The notes below the pieces were generated by a model. That model was given only the letters and a program-made list of their open reading frames with translations. It searched no databases and was not told where the DNA came from. Below are positions 1-8,051 of a stretch of 64,000 nt of DNA, one piece after another. Source of the stretch: Butyricicoccus intestinisimiae. GTDB taxonomy: Bacteria; Bacillota; Clostridia; Oscillospirales; Butyricicoccaceae. Position 1 is the first letter of the stretch. Each line of letters begins with the position of its first letter. The translations under genes were made by a program, and so were the position numbers. Where the stretch lies: NCBI RefSeq assembly GCF_018918345.1, contig NZ_JAHLQI010000005.1, positions 150,970 to 214,969 of the forward strand, written 5' to 3'.

Positions 1-1
1 T

Positions 2-376
2 GTCGGTATCGGCTGCTTGGTGCGGCAGGAAAATCCGTCCAGACTCAGCTTGACAGCGGCGGCAAAGCCGGTATTGTTTGAGAACAAACGCGTGACCCTT
101 CGCGTGCGGGCGGATATTTCGGCACAGGAACAGCGCTTGGCGCGCGAGAGCCGTGCCTCTGACAATCCGCAGTTGTCGCGCGAACTGCGTGAATTTCGCA
201 AAAATATAGCAAAATTGCGGGGGAAACCGGCATTTTCTATTTTCTCTGATAAAATCTTGGAGAAGCTGGTGCAAAAGCGGCCGCAGACCGCCGAACAGCT
301 GGAACACATCGCGGGCACTGCAGATTTGCGCGGACGAGAGAAAGAGAAGCTGCTGCAAATGTTACGAGACCATTAA
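2..376 (+). CDS. ATP-dependent DNA helicase RecQ-like, C-terminal fragment (5' end outside window)
   Basis: The reading frame is open from base 2, so this is the tail of a larger gene. The last ~75 residues match an HRDC domain: a leading LRE-FRK helix, then KPAFSIFSDKILEKLVQKRP and a QTAEQLEHIAGT-like helix-hairpin. The stretch before it (LSLTAAAKPVLFENKRVTL) resembles the end of the RQC winged-helix region in RecQ. RecQ helicases unwind DNA during recombination and fork repair, and the HRDC domain contributes to binding of DNA structures. The helicase core is not visible, so RecQ is inferred from the RQC-HRDC order; another HRDC protein remains possible. The stop is at 374-376. Confidence 0.75.
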   Translation, partial: VGIGCLVRQENPSRLSLTAAAKPVLFENKRVTLRVRADISAQEQRLARESRASDNPQLSRELREFRKNIAKLRGKPAFSIFSDKILEKLVQKRPQTAEQLEHIAGTADLRGREKEKLLQMLRDH

Positions 377-412
377 AAATGCGAAAAAAGAGATGCAAAA
401 TAAAGCGGCTTG

Positions 413-421
413 TGATATACT
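413..421 (+). promoter_or_regulatory. Extended -10 promoter before the 42-residue peptide gene
   Basis: TATACT at 416-421 is preceded by TGA (extended -10). The matching -35 position (393-398, atgcaa) is weak. The same string tgtgatatactat recurs before the EFR1 gene at about 1392-1404. It lies ~32 bases upstream of the ATG at 453. Confidence 0.45.
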
Positions 422-452
422 ATGTATAAATCATCTGTACGAGGTGAAGGAT

Positions 453-581
453 ATGAAAAAAGGATTATGGATTGCCGTTCTTTCGATGGGCGGCGTCATC
501 GCGGCGATTGGCTCGGCATTGATTGCACTGGGTGTTGTCGGTGTCAAGCAGACAGACGATTTGGATGACGTAAAATTTTAA
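453..581 (+). CDS. Small single-pass membrane peptide, 42 residues, unknown function
   Basis: ATG at 453 has a good ribosome binding site (GAGGTGAAGG, 441-450); a longer frame from 393 has none. The peptide starts MKKGLWIAVLSMGG, forms one hydrophobic segment at about residues 4-30 rich in Gly, Ala, Ile and Val, and ends with an acidic tail (TDDLDDVKF). It is not a lipoprotein because no lipobox Cys is present. I do not recognise the family. It sits between its own promoter and an intrinsic terminator at 601-637, and the next gene starts only 20 bases after that terminator. It may therefore be an independent small membrane protein or part of a leader that limits transcription of the amidotransferase gene. 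Confidence 0.6.
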   Translation: MKKGLWIAVLSMGGVIAAIGSALIALGVVGVKQTDDLDDVKF

Positions 582-600
582 TGGAATATCAACAAGTGGC

Positions 601-637
601 AATGGAGCAGGCGAAAAACGCCGGCTCCATTTTTTTA
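601..637 (+). terminator. Intrinsic terminator between small peptide gene and amidotransferase gene
   Basis: A 13-base stem (601-613 with 619-631, one mismatch) with an AAAAA loop is followed by a seven-T run at 630-636. The next start codon is at 657, leaving no space for a promoter in between. Confidence 0.8.
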
Positions 638-656
638 TGCAAGAAAGGAGAACATA

Positions 657-1406
657 ATGACTCAGATGGTGATTGGCGTGACGCCGCTGTATGACGTACA
701 GCGCGATAGTGTTTGGATGATTCCGGGGTATTTGGACGGCATCACACAGGCGGGCGGCATTCCGGTGATTTTTCCGCTGGACTGCGGGCCAAAACAGCTG
801 CATCAGCTGTTTGACATGGTGGACGGTGTCTTGTTTACCGGCGGACAGGATGTAGATCCGGCTCTGTACGGCGAACAGCGCAGGGAGACCTGCGGAGAGA
901 TTTGCCAAAAGCGCGATATTATGGAGCGGGAGCTGCTGCAGATGTGCCGCATCCATCAAAAACCGGCATTTGGCATCTGCCGCGGCATCCAGCTGTTTAA
1001 TGCGGCATTGGGCGGCACGCTGTATCAGGACCTGGAGCATGAGCTGACCAGCGAAATCCGGCACCACATGGCGCCGCCATATAACAGAGCGGTGCATTGC
1101 GTTCAGATTGACGGAGACAGCCTGCTCTATCGCATTGTGGGCGAGCAAAACATTGCGGTCAACAGCTATCATCATCAGGGCGTGCGCGAATTGGCACCCA
1201 CGCTGACCGCGTGCGCGTGGTCGGCAGATGGTCTCATCGAGGCGGTAGAGGACAGACGGCAGCCGTTTTTCTTGGCAACGCAGTGGCATCCGGAGCTGTT
1301 TTGGCGGCGCGATGAAAACAGCCGCAAGATGTTCCGCGCCTTTGTCAATGCCTGCCGGGAGAGCAGAAACCGCTTGGGATATATCGGGTGCTGTGATATA
1401 CTATAA
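657..1406 (+). CDS. Gamma-glutamyl-gamma-aminobutyrate hydrolase-like class I glutamine amidotransferase (peptidase C26)
   Basis: 249 residues, the usual length for the PuuD/C26 family, which hydrolyses gamma-glutamyl amides in the cytoplasm. The triad is visible: nucleophile Cys108 in FGICRG, and His211 with Glu213 in TQWHPE. The oxyanion region is TGGQDVDP at 61-68. The ATG at 657 follows AAGAAAGGAG. The true substrate (gamma-glutamyl-GABA, a gamma-glutamyl peptide or another gamma-glutamyl compound) cannot be read from the sequence. There are no putrescine-catabolism neighbours. The gene has no promoter of its own between the terminator at 601-637 and its start, so it probably depends on read-through. 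The promoter of the next gene lies inside its 3' end. Confidence 0.85.
   Translation: MTQMVIGVTPLYDVQRDSVWMIPGYLDGITQAGGIPVIFPLDCGPKQLHQLFDMVDGVLFTGGQDVDPALYGEQRRETCGEICQKRDIMERELLQMCRIHQKPAFGICRGIQLFNAALGGTLYQDLEHELTSEIRHHMAPPYNRAVHCVQIDGDSLLYRIVGEQNIAVNSYHHQGVRELAPTLTACAWSADGLIEAVEDRRQPFFLATQWHPELFWRRDENSRKMFRAFVNACRESRNRLGYIGCCDIL
1374..1402 (+). promoter_or_regulatory. Promoter of the EFR1 flavodoxin/ferredoxin gene
   Basis: TTGGGA (1374-1379), 17-base spacer, TATACT (1397-1402) with an extended TGA. It lies within the last codons of the upstream gene. Confidence 0.6.
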
Positions 1407-1436
1407 CCAGCAAATATGCTGGGAGGGATTGCTGAT

Positions 1437-2249
1437 ATGAAAATCAAGCGTGTGCGGCTGATCTATTTCAGCGCGACCAATACCACACAGACGGTTGTGC
1501 GGCGAATCGGAGCGAAGCTGTCCGAATGTCTCGATGTTCCGGTGCAGGAGAACGATTTTACTTTGCCCAAGGCGCGGGAACAGGACATTCTCTGCCAATC
1601 GGAGGAACTGGCGGTTGTCGGCGTGCCAGTCTATGCCGGCCGTGTGCCCAATAAGCTGCTGCCGTATGTGCGCGATGCCATTCACGGCAGTGACACACTG
1701 GCGGTTCCAGTTGTCTTATATGGCAATCGGGATTATGACGATGCCTTGATTGAGCTGCGCGATGTGTTAGAATCCAATGGATTCCACACAATAGCAGGAG
1801 CGGCGTTTGTCGGAGAGCATTCGTTTTCGAGAATTTTGGCGGCGGGCAGACCGGACGCGGCGGATTTGCAGCTGGCGGATTCGTTCGCCGAACGCATTGA
1901 CGACAAGCTGCAAGCCCTGCGGGAGCTTCCTACAGAGCCGGTTGCCGTCAAAGGAAACACGCCGTATAAGCCGTATTTCGCACCGAAAAACGCAAAGGAA
2001 TACCTCAAGGTCAAACCGGTGGTGTCGGACGCCTGTACGGGCTGCGGGCTGTGCGCCAAGCTGTGCCCGCTCGGCTCGATTGATGCGAACGATGTCAAAC
2101 GCTATGTCGGTCCGTGCATCAAATGCGGTGCCTGTATCAAAAAATGTCCGAAGCAGGCGCGATTTTTTGACAACGAGATTTATCTGTATCACAAACGCGA
2201 GCTGGAACAGAAGTTTCAGCGCCGCGCGCAGGCAGATCTGTTTCTATAA
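1437..2249 (+). CDS. EFR1-type ferrodoxin: flavodoxin-like domain fused to 2[4Fe-4S] ferredoxin
   Basis: 270 residues. The ATG at 1437 is chosen because GGGAGGG (1421-1427) sits just upstream; an in-frame ATG at 1416 precedes it and has no ribosome binding site. Residues 1-~165 look like a flavodoxin, with a phosphate-loop-like YFSATNTTQT near the start. Near residues 200-245 are two cluster motifs, CTGCGLCAKLCP and CIKCGACIKKCP, each the CxxCxxCxxxCP of a [4Fe-4S] ferredoxin. The family name EFR1 is used for such fusions in anaerobes, and a cytoplasmic electron-transfer role is inferred from the cofactors. The redox partner is unknown and the neighbours do not suggest one. It is monocistronic: own promoter at 1374-1402 and a terminator directly after the stop. 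Confidence 0.88.
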   Translation: MKIKRVRLIYFSATNTTQTVVRRIGAKLSECLDVPVQENDFTLPKAREQDILCQSEELAVVGVPVYAGRVPNKLLPYVRDAIHGSDTLAVPVVLYGNRDYDDALIELRDVLESNGFHTIAGAAFVGEHSFSRILAAGRPDAADLQLADSFAERIDDKLQALRELPTEPVAVKGNTPYKPYFAPKNAKEYLKVKPVVSDACTGCGLCAKLCPLGSIDANDVKRYVGPCIKCGACIKKCPKQARFFDNEIYLYHKRELEQKFQRRAQADLFL

Positions 2250-2258
2250 CACAGCGAC

Positions 2259-2292
2259 AAACTTCCGCGGAGAGATTCTGCGGAAGTTTTTT
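2259..2292 (+). terminator. Intrinsic terminator after EFR1 gene
   Basis: A perfect 10-base stem (2259-2268 with 2280-2289, aaacttccgc/gcggaagttt) is followed by a T run starting inside the right arm. Confidence 0.85.
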
Positions 2293-2306
2293 GCGTTTTG
2301 GCGGGA

Positions 2307-2328
2307 TTTTACATACATTTTACGTTGG
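2307..2328 (+). promoter_or_regulatory. Candidate PhoP/PhoB-type direct repeat upstream of the two-component operon
   Basis: TTTTACATACA (2307-2317) is followed immediately by TTTTACGTTGG (2318-2328), so TTTTAC repeats with an exact 11-base period. This is the geometry of Pho boxes bound by PhoB/PhoP-family regulators. It lies just upstream of the -35 position of the operon encoding such a regulator, suggesting autoregulation. Two copies only, so chance is possible. Confidence 0.4.
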
Positions 2329-2353
2329 AATATGGCGGAATCTGTTGCGGGTC

Positions 2354-2362
2354 TGCTATAAT
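2354..2362 (+). promoter_or_regulatory. Extended -10 promoter of the response regulator/histidine kinase operon
   Basis: A perfect TATAAT at 2357-2362 is preceded by TGC (extended -10). No good -35 hexamer lies at 17 bases, which fits an activator-dependent promoter. Confidence 0.6.
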
Positions 2363-2400
2363 ATGGCTAGATAGCGACCATGAAAATAGGAGGGACTGGT

Positions 2401-3111
2401 ATGGAAAAACTGTCCATTTATGTAGTTGAAGATGACGAAAGCATCCGTACGATGGTGGTCTATGCGCTCAACGGAAGTGGGTACGAGGCGCAGGGATTTC
2501 CGGGCGGACGCTCGTTTTATGCAGCAGTCAATGAGAAAAAACCGGATTTGGTGCTGCTGGATATTATGCTGCCGGGAGAGGACGGTCTGTCTATCCTCAA
2601 GCATCTGCGCGCGGCGCCGGAGACCAGTCAGATGCCGGTTATCATGCTGACCGCCAAAACCGCGGAGATGGATAAGGTGCGCGGTCTGGATCTCGGCGCA
2701 GATGATTATATCTCCAAGCCGTTTGGCATTTTGGAGCTGCTGTCGCGCATTCGCGCCGTGGCACGGCGAACCGTGGAGAGCAGCAAAAGCGCGGCGGTCA
2801 ACGGCGCACACAGCTATGACTACGGCAATGTTCACGTGGATGAGGACGGACATGTTGTCACGGTGGACGGCGAAGAAGTGCTGCTGACGCGAAAAGAATT
2901 TCGCCTGCTGTGCGATTTGCTGCGCAATCAGGGACGTGTGCTGACGCGCGATCAGATTATGGAACAGGTCTGGGGCTTTGATTACGGCGGTGCGACGCGA
3001 ACCGTAGATATTCATATCAACACATTGCGCAAGAAAATTCACGATGACGGCACGATGATTCAGACCGTGCGCGGCATCGGCTATAAGATTGATAAAGAGG
3101 CGAAGGAATGA
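2401..3111 (+). CDS. OmpR/PhoB-family response regulator
   Basis: 236 residues. The ATG at 2401 follows AGGAGG (2388-2393); an in-frame ATG at 2380 lies upstream of that site and is rejected. Receiver domain (~1-118): acidic pocket Asp11/Asp12, phospho-acceptor Asp54 in LLDIMLPGEDG, switch Thr84 and Lys106 in YISKPF. C-terminal winged helix (~145-232): LLTRKEFRLLCDLL, GRVLTRDQIMEQVWG and TRTVDIHINTLRKKI, typical of OmpR/PhoB DNA-binding domains. It overlaps the kinase gene by 4 bases (ATGA), indicating translational coupling. Similarity is closest to PhoB/PhoP-type regulators, and a Pho-box-like repeat precedes the promoter, but no phosphate transport genes are nearby. Confidence 0.93.
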   Translation: MEKLSIYVVEDDESIRTMVVYALNGSGYEAQGFPGGRSFYAAVNEKKPDLVLLDIMLPGEDGLSILKHLRAAPETSQMPVIMLTAKTAEMDKVRGLDLGADDYISKPFGILELLSRIRAVARRTVESSKSAAVNGAHSYDYGNVHVDEDGHVVTVDGEEVLLTRKEFRLLCDLLRNQGRVLTRDQIMEQVWGFDYGGATRTVDIHINTLRKKIHDDGTMIQTVRGIGYKIDKEAKE

Positions 3112-4808
3112 AAAAGCGGATTTATTGGGTGCTGCTGTTGCTCAGTGCAGTCGGCGTGCTGTGTGCCAGTGCGCTGACGCTGGCAGTGACCTCGCAGCGC
3201 TCGATGCGGCAGGCGGAGCAGTACATCAATGATTTGGCACAGTCGATCAGCCAGAGCTATGATTATGTCGATGAGGCGTCCTATGAAAAAATTTTGCAGG
3301 GACTGCCGGACATCGTGCGCGTGACGTTTATCACCTCAGACGGCACCGTGCTGTATGATTCTAATGCAGAGGCGTCCAAGATGGAAAACCACTTGGATCG
3401 TCCGGAGATTCAGCAGGCAATACACGACGGATTCGGTGAGGACATTCGAAATTCCTCGACAACAGATTCTTCGAGCTATTACTATGCGCTGCGGCTGTCC
3501 GATGGCAATGTGCTGCGTTTGGCACAGCAGTATTCCAGCATTCGCAGCATGATGCTGACATCCGTTCCGGGCATTGTTGTCGTCATGGTTATTCTGTTTG
3601 GCATGGCGCTGTTGCTGTCCCACTGGCTGACAAAATGGATGATGAAGCCAGTTGAGCGCGCGGTACGTGCGCTGGATCAGGCGGGCGTCAATGCCGATTC
3701 CTATGCGGAGCTCAAACCGTTTTTCTCGCATATTCAGGCACAGGATCAGGAAATTCACACGCAGAAAGAGATTTTGGAGCAGGAGCGGGAAATTCTCGGC
3801 ATCATCACCAACAATATGCGGGAAGGTTTGCTGCTGGTATCGAAGGATAAAAACGTTGTCTCCGTCAACCCGAGTGCCATTCATATGCTGGCGGGGCGGG
3901 TGGCAGATCCGAGTGAATTTATCGGAAAGAATTATCTGATTGTCAACCGCACGCAGGAACTGCACGATTGTGTGACGACAGCGCTGTCCGGTGCAAGTCT
4001 CAACGATGATTTTACGATGCACGGGCGTGTGTATCATATCTATGCCAGCCCGATGCTGCGTTTGGGTGAAGTAGACGGCGCTGTGGTGATCGTATTGGAT
4101 GAGACCCAGCAGCGCATGGCAGAGCGCAGCAGACAGGAGTTTTCTGCCAATGTTTCGCACGAACTGAAAACACCGCTGACGTCGATTTCCGGTTATGCGG
4201 AGATGATGGAGAACGGCATGGTTGCGAGCATGGATGACATTCGCAAGTTCTCCGGCAGCATTCATAAAGAATCCCTGCGCTTGATTGCGCTGATCGACGA
4301 TATTATCCGCCTGTCGCGCATTGAGGAAGAAGTCAAAGAACCGCAGAGCTTGGAGCCGGTTGAGTTGGATGACCTGTGCGAAGCGGTGATGGAGTCGCTG
4401 GAGCCGGTGGCAAAAAAAGCAGAGGTCTCCCTGCATTTGGAAACCTGTCCGGCAGTGCTGCTCGGCGAGGACGGCATGCTCAGTGAACTGGTGTATAATT
4501 TGTGCGAAAATGCCATCAAATATAATCATCCGAACGGAAATGTCTGGCTGTCGCTGTCACAGGACGAGAAGGAAATCACCATAAAGGTCAAGGATGACGG
4601 TATTGGCATACCGGAGGAATCGCGCCTGCGCGTGTTCGAACGATTTTACCGTGTGGACAAGAGCCATTCCAAGCAGATTGGCGGAACGGGCTTGGGACTG
4701 TCCATCGTCAAGCATGTTGTAGAATATCATCACGGCAGAGTGGAACTGGACAGCGGCCTCGGCGTCGGTACGGAAATCCGTGTATTTCTTCCGAAGGTGA
4801 TAGAATAA
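3108..4808 (+). CDS. PhoR-like membrane sensor histidine kinase
   Basis: 566 residues. Transmembrane helices at about 4-27 and 152-172 enclose a ~125-residue extracytoplasmic sensor domain. A HAMP/linker region and a PAS-like domain (~225-335) follow. Autophosphorylation His351 lies in FSANVSHELKTPLTSISGYAE. The ATPase domain shows an N box (YNLCENAIKYN), DDGIGIPEE, an F box (VFERFYRVD) and GGTGLGLSIVKH. This TM-sensor-TM-PAS-HisKA-HATPase order is that of PhoR/WalK-like kinases. The start codon overlaps the regulator's stop (ATGA), so the two form a cognate pair. The signal sensed cannot be deduced; phosphate or envelope stress are the usual possibilities for this class. Confidence 0.92.
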   Translation: MKKRIYWVLLLLSAVGVLCASALTLAVTSQRSMRQAEQYINDLAQSISQSYDYVDEASYEKILQGLPDIVRVTFITSDGTVLYDSNAEASKMENHLDRPEIQQAIHDGFGEDIRNSSTTDSSSYYYALRLSDGNVLRLAQQYSSIRSMMLTSVPGIVVVMVILFGMALLLSHWLTKWMMKPVERAVRALDQAGVNADSYAELKPFFSHIQAQDQEIHTQKEILEQEREILGIITNNMREGLLLVSKDKNVVSVNPSAIHMLAGRVADPSEFIGKNYLIVNRTQELHDCVTTALSGASLNDDFTMHGRVYHIYASPMLRLGEVDGAVVIVLDETQQRMAERSRQEFSANVSHELKTPLTSISGYAEMMENGMVASMDDIRKFSGSIHKESLRLIALIDDIIRLSRIEEEVKEPQSLEPVELDDLCEAVMESLEPVAKKAEVSLHLETCPAVLLGEDGMLSELVYNLCENAIKYNHPNGNVWLSLSQDEKEITIKVKDDGIGIPEESRLRVFERFYRVDKSHSKQIGGTGLGLSIVKHVVEYHHGRVELDSGLGVGTEIRVFLPKVIE

Positions 4809-4824
4809 AAACCGAAATGCATCG

Positions 4825-4859
4825 AAGGGAGCTGTTTGGATAGCAGCTCCCTTTGCTTT
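4825..4859 (+). terminator. Intrinsic terminator of the two-component operon
   Basis: A 10-base perfect stem (aagggagctg 4825-4834 with 4844-4853) with a 9-base loop is followed by a short T-rich tail. Confidence 0.75.
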
Positions 4860-4924
4860 GCCGCAGAGATTTTTTTACAGAGATGTGAATTATGGCGAAA
4901 CGGAAGAAAATTGCTGGAAACCGT

Positions 4925-4953
4925 TTGCAATCTGAACGGCAATCATGTATGAT
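4925..4953 (+). promoter_or_regulatory. Promoter of the pyrH-frr-uppS-cdsA-dxr-rseP-ispG-polC operon
   Basis: TTGCAA (4925-4930), 17-base spacer, TATGAT (4948-4953). It is the only clear promoter seen before a run of closely spaced co-directional genes ending at 15676. Confidence 0.65.
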
Positions 4954-5031
4954 ATAACATAAGAACATAAGGCATACTTGCCCGACGTTGTACATGGAAG
5001 CAAACAGATCGCACATGGAGGAATCAACAAA

Positions 5032-5751
5032 ATGGATACACCGAAATATAAGCGTGTTTTAATCAAAATCAGTGGCGAAGCACTGGCGGGCGACAACAAG
5101 TTCGGTCTGAACTTTGACGTCATCGGTCCGGTTTGCGACGTTGTCAAAAAGTGCGTAGAAATCGGCACGGAAGTCGGCATCGTTGTCGGCGGCGGCAATT
5201 TCTGGCGCGGCGTCAAGGACGGCGGCGGAAAGATGGAGCGCACCCGTGCAGACTATATGGGTATGCTGGCTACCACGATTAACTCGCTGGCACTGCAGGA
5301 CGCTCTGGAGCAGCGCGGTGTAGACGTGCGTGTACAGACCGCAATTGAGATGCGTCAGATCGCAGAGCCGTACATTCGCAACAAGGCAACCCGTCATCTG
5401 GAAAAGGGCCGCGTTGTTATTTTCGGCTGCGGCATCGGCAATCCGTATTTTTCTACCGATACAGCTGCTGCGCTGCGCGCTGCTGAAATCAATGCGGAGA
5501 TTATTCTGCTGGCGAAGAACATCGACGGTGTATACGATTCCGATCCGGCAAAGAATCCGGACGCAAAGAAGTATGACACGCTGTCCTATATGGAAGTGCT
5601 GGAGAAGAAGCTGGCTGTTATGGATACCACCGCGACGACTCTTTCTATGGACAACAACATTCCGCTGCTCGTGTTCGCACTGAAGGAGCCGGAAAACATT
5701 TACCGTGCCGTCATGGGAGAGCAGGTCGGCACCATGGTAAATAATCAGTAA
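5032..5751 (+). CDS. pyrH: UMP kinase
   Basis: 239 residues, normal for bacterial UMP kinase, which phosphorylates UMP to UDP with ATP. The amino-acid-kinase fold is evident from [15 protein letters not shown] near the start, the Gly-rich GGGNFWRG loop, and [16 protein letters not shown] followed by [11 protein letters not shown], both typical of PyrH. The ATG at 5032 follows GGAGGA; an in-frame ATG at 4978 adds 18 residues without a ribosome binding site. It heads the conserved operon that continues with frr, uppS, cdsA and dxr, the standard Firmicute order. Confidence 0.97.
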   Translation: MDTPKYKRVLIKISGEALAGDNKFGLNFDVIGPVCDVVKKCVEIGTEVGIVVGGGNFWRGVKDGGGKMERTRADYMGMLATTINSLALQDALEQRGVDVRVQTAIEMRQIAEPYIRNKATRHLEKGRVVIFGCGIGNPYFSTDTAAALRAAEINAEIILLAKNIDGVYDSDPAKNPDAKKYDTLSYMEVLEKKLAVMDTTATTLSMDNNIPLLVFALKEPENIYRAVMGEQVGTMVNNQ

Positions 5752-5782
5752 ATTTGGTATATTTGGAGAGGAGAAACACCCT

Positions 5783-6337
5783 ATGAAACCCGATTTGAAA
5801 CCGTATGAAGGAAAAATGCAGAAGTCTCTGGACGTTCTGGCAGAAAATTTGGCAGGCATCCGCGCAGGCCGCGCAAATGCAAGCGTGCTCAATAAGATCA
5901 CGGTTGATTACTACGGAACTGCAAGCCCGATTCAGCAGGTAGCTGCTGTGGCTTCTCCGGACCCGCGCACCCTGACCATTCAGCCGTGGGATGCATCTCT
6001 GCTCAAGGAGATTGTCAAGGCAATCCAGACTTCCGAGCTGGGCATCAACCCGCAGAACGATGGCAAGCTGATTCGTCTGAGCTTCCCGCCGCTGACCGAG
6101 GAGCGCCGTAAGGAGCTCATCAAGCAGGTATCCAAGGAAGGCGAAGCATCCAAGGTTGCCATCCGCAACATTCGCCGCGATGCCATTGATAAGTGGAAGG
6201 CAGCAAAGAAGAAGTCTGAGATCACCGAGGACGAGCTGGCAGATGCAGAAAAGGATATGCAGAAGCTGACCGACAAGTATATCAAGGAGATCGACAAGAC
6301 GACTGCGGCAAAGTCGGAAGAACTGAAGTCTGTTTAA
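5783..6337 (+). CDS. frr: Ribosome recycling factor
   Basis: 184 residues, the usual length. It splits post-termination ribosomes together with EF-G. Diagnostic segments are present: ENLAGIRAGRANASVLNKI (three-helix bundle start), YYGTASPIQQVA, and LTEERRKELIKQV followed by VAIRNIRRDA. It begins 31 bases after pyrH behind GGAGAGGAG. After the stop there is a ~115-base gap before uppS with a bulged hairpin (6361-6371 with 6384-6392) but no T run, so transcription probably continues. Confidence 0.97.
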   Translation: MKPDLKPYEGKMQKSLDVLAENLAGIRAGRANASVLNKITVDYYGTASPIQQVAAVASPDPRTLTIQPWDASLLKEIVKAIQTSELGINPQNDGKLIRLSFPPLTEERRKELIKQVSKEGEASKVAIRNIRRDAIDKWKAAKKKSEITEDELADAEKDMQKLTDKYIKEIDKTTAAKSEELKSV

Positions 6338-6452
6338 ACAACAATAGAACGGGGTACAAGACATGTGGGCGGCTATCTTCAGTCGCCCATGTCGCGTATA
6401 TCGGCGCTTTCGCGCACAGACGCAAGGCGCACGGATTTAGAAAGAAAGGTCG

Positions 6453-7223
6453 GTGCATAGTACCGTGGCGTTGTTCAATATACTGAAAAAAGAGGACAGC
6501 ACGCCGCCGCAGCCGTCCGACCGCCCAGTGCCGCAGCATATTGCGGTTATTATGGACGGAAATGGACGCTGGGCAAAAAAACGCGGATTGCCGCGTACCG
6601 CCGGACATAAGGTCGGCGCAGAGACGTTCCGCACCATCGCAACATACTGCAAAAACATTGGCGTCAAATATTTTACCGTGTATGCATTTTCCACGGAGAA
6701 CTGGAAGCGTCCGGAGGAAGAAGTCAGCACGCTGATGAACCTGTTCCGCAGATATCTCAAGGAAGCCATTGACACGATGGCAAAGGATGAAATTGCCGTG
6801 CAGGTCATTGGTGATTTGTCCGTGCTCGCACCGGATATTCGGGAGCTTGTCGCGCGCTGCAACGCAGAGGCACAAAAGCGGCCGGAATTTTCCGTCGCTA
6901 CGCTGTGCATCAACTACGGCGGACGCGATGAGATAAAAAATGCCGTGCGCGCCATCGCGCAGGAAGTACAGGCGGGACAGCTGAAGCCGGAGGATATCAC
7001 TGAGGACACGATTTCTCAGCATCTGTACACTGCGCACATGCCGGATCCGGATTTTATTATCCGCCCGAGCGGAGAGATTCGCACGTCAAATTTCCTGCTG
7101 TGGCAGAGCGCGTATGCAGAATACTATTTTACGGATGTCCTGTGGCCGGACTTCAAGCCGGCGGATATGGATGCCGCCATTGATGAATTTAACAGAAGAA
7201 ATAGACGATTCGGAGGAGTATAA
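6453..7223 (+). CDS. uppS: Isoprenyl transferase (undecaprenyl diphosphate synthase)
   Basis: Up to 256 residues. It condenses isopentenyl units with farnesyl diphosphate to give the C55 lipid carrier for cell-wall synthesis. cis-Prenyltransferase signatures are clear: HIAVIMDGNGRWAKKRG with catalytic Asp35, GHKVGAETFR, FSTENWKRP, and RPSGEIRTSNFLLWQSAYAE. The start is uncertain: GTG at 6453 is taken here, only a few bases after AAAGG, and an in-frame GTG at 6465 has better spacing. It is followed after 3 bases by cdsA. Confidence 0.95.
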   Translation: MHSTVALFNILKKEDSTPPQPSDRPVPQHIAVIMDGNGRWAKKRGLPRTAGHKVGAETFRTIATYCKNIGVKYFTVYAFSTENWKRPEEEVSTLMNLFRRYLKEAIDTMAKDEIAVQVIGDLSVLAPDIRELVARCNAEAQKRPEFSVATLCINYGGRDEIKNAVRAIAQEVQAGQLKPEDITEDTISQHLYTAHMPDPDFIIRPSGEIRTSNFLLWQSAYAEYYFTDVLWPDFKPADMDAAIDEFNRRNRRFGGV

Positions 7224-7226
7224 ACC

Positions 7227-8048
7227 ATGAAAACAAGAGTTGCATTTGGCGTGACCGGTGCAGTTGTTGTCATCCTTGCGCTGTTCGTCTTCCCGCCGAT
7301 CGTCGCGCAGCTGCTCATGATGGCACTGTCCGTCTGTGCGGCGCAGGAATTTACCGCAGCGACCGCAGGAAAAAACAACAAGGAGCTGCAAATTGCAGCG
7401 ATGCTGCTCGCTTTGGGCATGTCGTTTGCCAGCGCGAGAGACAGCTATCCGGTGTATTGGATGCGCGCGATGCTGTATATCGGTGTCGTGGTTCTGTTTG
7501 TTCTGCTGCTGCGGCATCACACAAAGTTTGGATTTCAGGAGCTTGCCGGTGCCTATTTCGGCGGCATTCTCATTCCGTATCTGCTCATGAGCCTGATTCG
7601 CATGTTCACGATGTCGGAGAACGGCGCGTTTCATCTGGTCATTCCGCTGCTGGCGGCTTGGGGTTCGGATACCTGCGCCCTGTTTGCAGGCATGGCGTTC
7701 GGCAAGCATAAGCTGGCACCGGTGATTTCTCCGAAAAAGACGGTTGAGGGCGCAATTGGCGGCGTTGTCGGCGCGGCTGTCCTCACTGTGATTTACGGCA
7801 TTGCAGTCAGTGCGTTTACCAATCTGACGCTGTCTGTACCGCTGTGTCTGGCAGCCGGTATTTTGGGTGCTGTGCTCGGTCAAATCGGTGATTTGTCGTT
7901 CTCCATCGTCAAGAGAAAGAGCGGCATTAAAGATTACGGCAAGATTTTTCCGGGTCATGGCGGCGTACTCGATCGGTTCGACAGTGTGATTTTTGTGGCA
8001 CCGCTGGTTGAGCTGCTGCTGCATCTGTTTTCTAATCTGGGGTTATAA
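7227..8048 (+). CDS. cdsA: Phosphatidate cytidylyltransferase
   Basis: 273 residues. This integral membrane enzyme makes CDP-diacylglycerol from phosphatidate and CTP. The family signature lies near the C-terminus: SPKKTVEGAIGG, GQIGDLSFSIVKRKSGIKD and FPGHGGVLDRFDS. Several hydrophobic helices fill the rest. The ATG at 7227 follows GGAGGAG in the end of uppS, and the next gene starts 3 bases after its stop. The position between uppS and dxr is the standard one. Confidence 0.96.
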   Translation: MKTRVAFGVTGAVVVILALFVFPPIVAQLLMMALSVCAAQEFTAATAGKNNKELQIAAMLLALGMSFASARDSYPVYWMRAMLYIGVVVLFVLLLRHHTKFGFQELAGAYFGGILIPYLLMSLIRMFTMSENGAFHLVIPLLAAWGSDTCALFAGMAFGKHKLAPVISPKKTVEGAIGGVVGAAVLTVIYGIAVSAFTNLTLSVPLCLAAGILGAVLGQIGDLSFSIVKRKSGIKDYGKIFPGHGGVLDRFDSVIFVAPLVELLLHLFSNLGL

Positions 8049-8051
8049 GAC

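Noticed and set aside
6338..6452. Terminator between frr and uppS
   Set aside because: A bulged hairpin (6361-6392) is present but no T run follows, and the conserved operon order argues for continued transcription.
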